A DNA stretch of 5,441 nt from Desulfobacterales bacterium (GTDB lineage: Bacteria > Desulfobacterota > Desulfobacteria > Desulfobacterales > JAFDCJ01), in the NCBI GenBank assembly GCA_029939875.1, contig JAOZSC010000145.1, positions 1-5,441 of the forward strand. The letters run 5' to 3'. Shown here piece by piece: positions 5,355 through 5,441 of the stretch. The notes under the pieces were generated by a model, which did no database searches, was not told the origin of the DNA, and worked only from the letters and a program-made list of their open reading frames with translations. The position numbers and the translations under genes are program-made. Within the stretch, counting starts at the first letter, position 1. Each line of letters starts with the position of its first letter.

Positions 5355-5424
5355 TTCTTATCCTCCCGATTGTTGGTGGTGATCTTTACCCTTATTGGGT
5401 CGAATTTGTTGATTGGGTTTTGTC

Positions 5425-5441
5425 GCAAAGTGCAAAGTGCA
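5425..5441. repeat. Tandem heptamer GCAAAGT, cut off by the window edge
   Basis: Two perfect copies of GCAAAGT (5425-5431 and 5432-5438) are followed by GCA at the last three bases, so the array probably continues outside the window. It lies 71 bases upstream of the hydroxyacyl-CoA dehydrogenase start. No convincing promoter was found between the two. A small inverted repeat, ACCC-TTATT-GGGT, lies nearby at 5388-5400. Confidence 0.6.

Noticed and set aside
4683..5382. Two + strand frames (105 and 131 codons) opposite the hydroxyacyl-CoA dehydrogenase
   Set aside because: They are antisense to a gene with all catalytic residues intact and show no domain of their own.

Overview
The window carries five intact protein genes for CoA-linked carboxylic acid metabolism. 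Two lie on the + strand at the left: an AMP-forming acyl-CoA ligase-like protein (158-1690) and a tandem ACT-domain protein (1919-2398). Three lie on the - strand at the right, read from right to left: 3-hydroxybutyryl-CoA dehydrogenase (5354-4503), an XRE/cupin regulator (4353-3802) and a short-chain-type acyl-CoA dehydrogenase (3618-2464). The two groups converge at about 2400-2465. I see no rRNA, tRNA, CRISPR array, transposase or phage gene, and no gene-free stretch longer than 300 bases.

Organism. The moderate GC content, Shine-Dalgarno sites, and the pairing of a beta-oxidation gene set with a stand-alone ACT-domain protein suggest a Gram-negative bacterium degrading fatty or aromatic acids. 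My best guess is an anaerobe of the Desulfobacterota. This is inference from gene style only; no marker gene is present.

How the genes fit together. The ligase would activate an acid to its CoA thioester. The acyl-CoA dehydrogenase would introduce the 2,3 double bond and pass electrons to ETF. The hydroxyacyl-CoA dehydrogenase would oxidise the 3-hydroxy intermediate with NAD+. Enoyl-CoA hydratase, thiolase and ETF are not in the window. The XRE/cupin protein sits between the two dehydrogenase genes and is the likely local regulator. The ACT protein probably senses an amino acid or related ligand; its link to the ligase is only positional.

What stands out. (1) The ligase has an intact reading frame but altered catalytic motifs: a phosphate-binding loop without its Ser/Thr residues, a hinge loop two residues longer than usual, and no lysine at the usual C-terminal position. 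(2) The first ACT domain carries a basic insertion of about 30 residues. (3) Almost every spacer holds imperfect tandem repeats with a 7-10 bp period. Each has a different sequence, and several abut stop codons. (4) A perfect 13-bp hairpin lies just upstream of the ligase. (5) The regulator gene has three A-runs, including A9, within its first 24 codons. None of this amounts to a clearly new system, but the ligase variant and the repeat-filled spacers deserve a second look.
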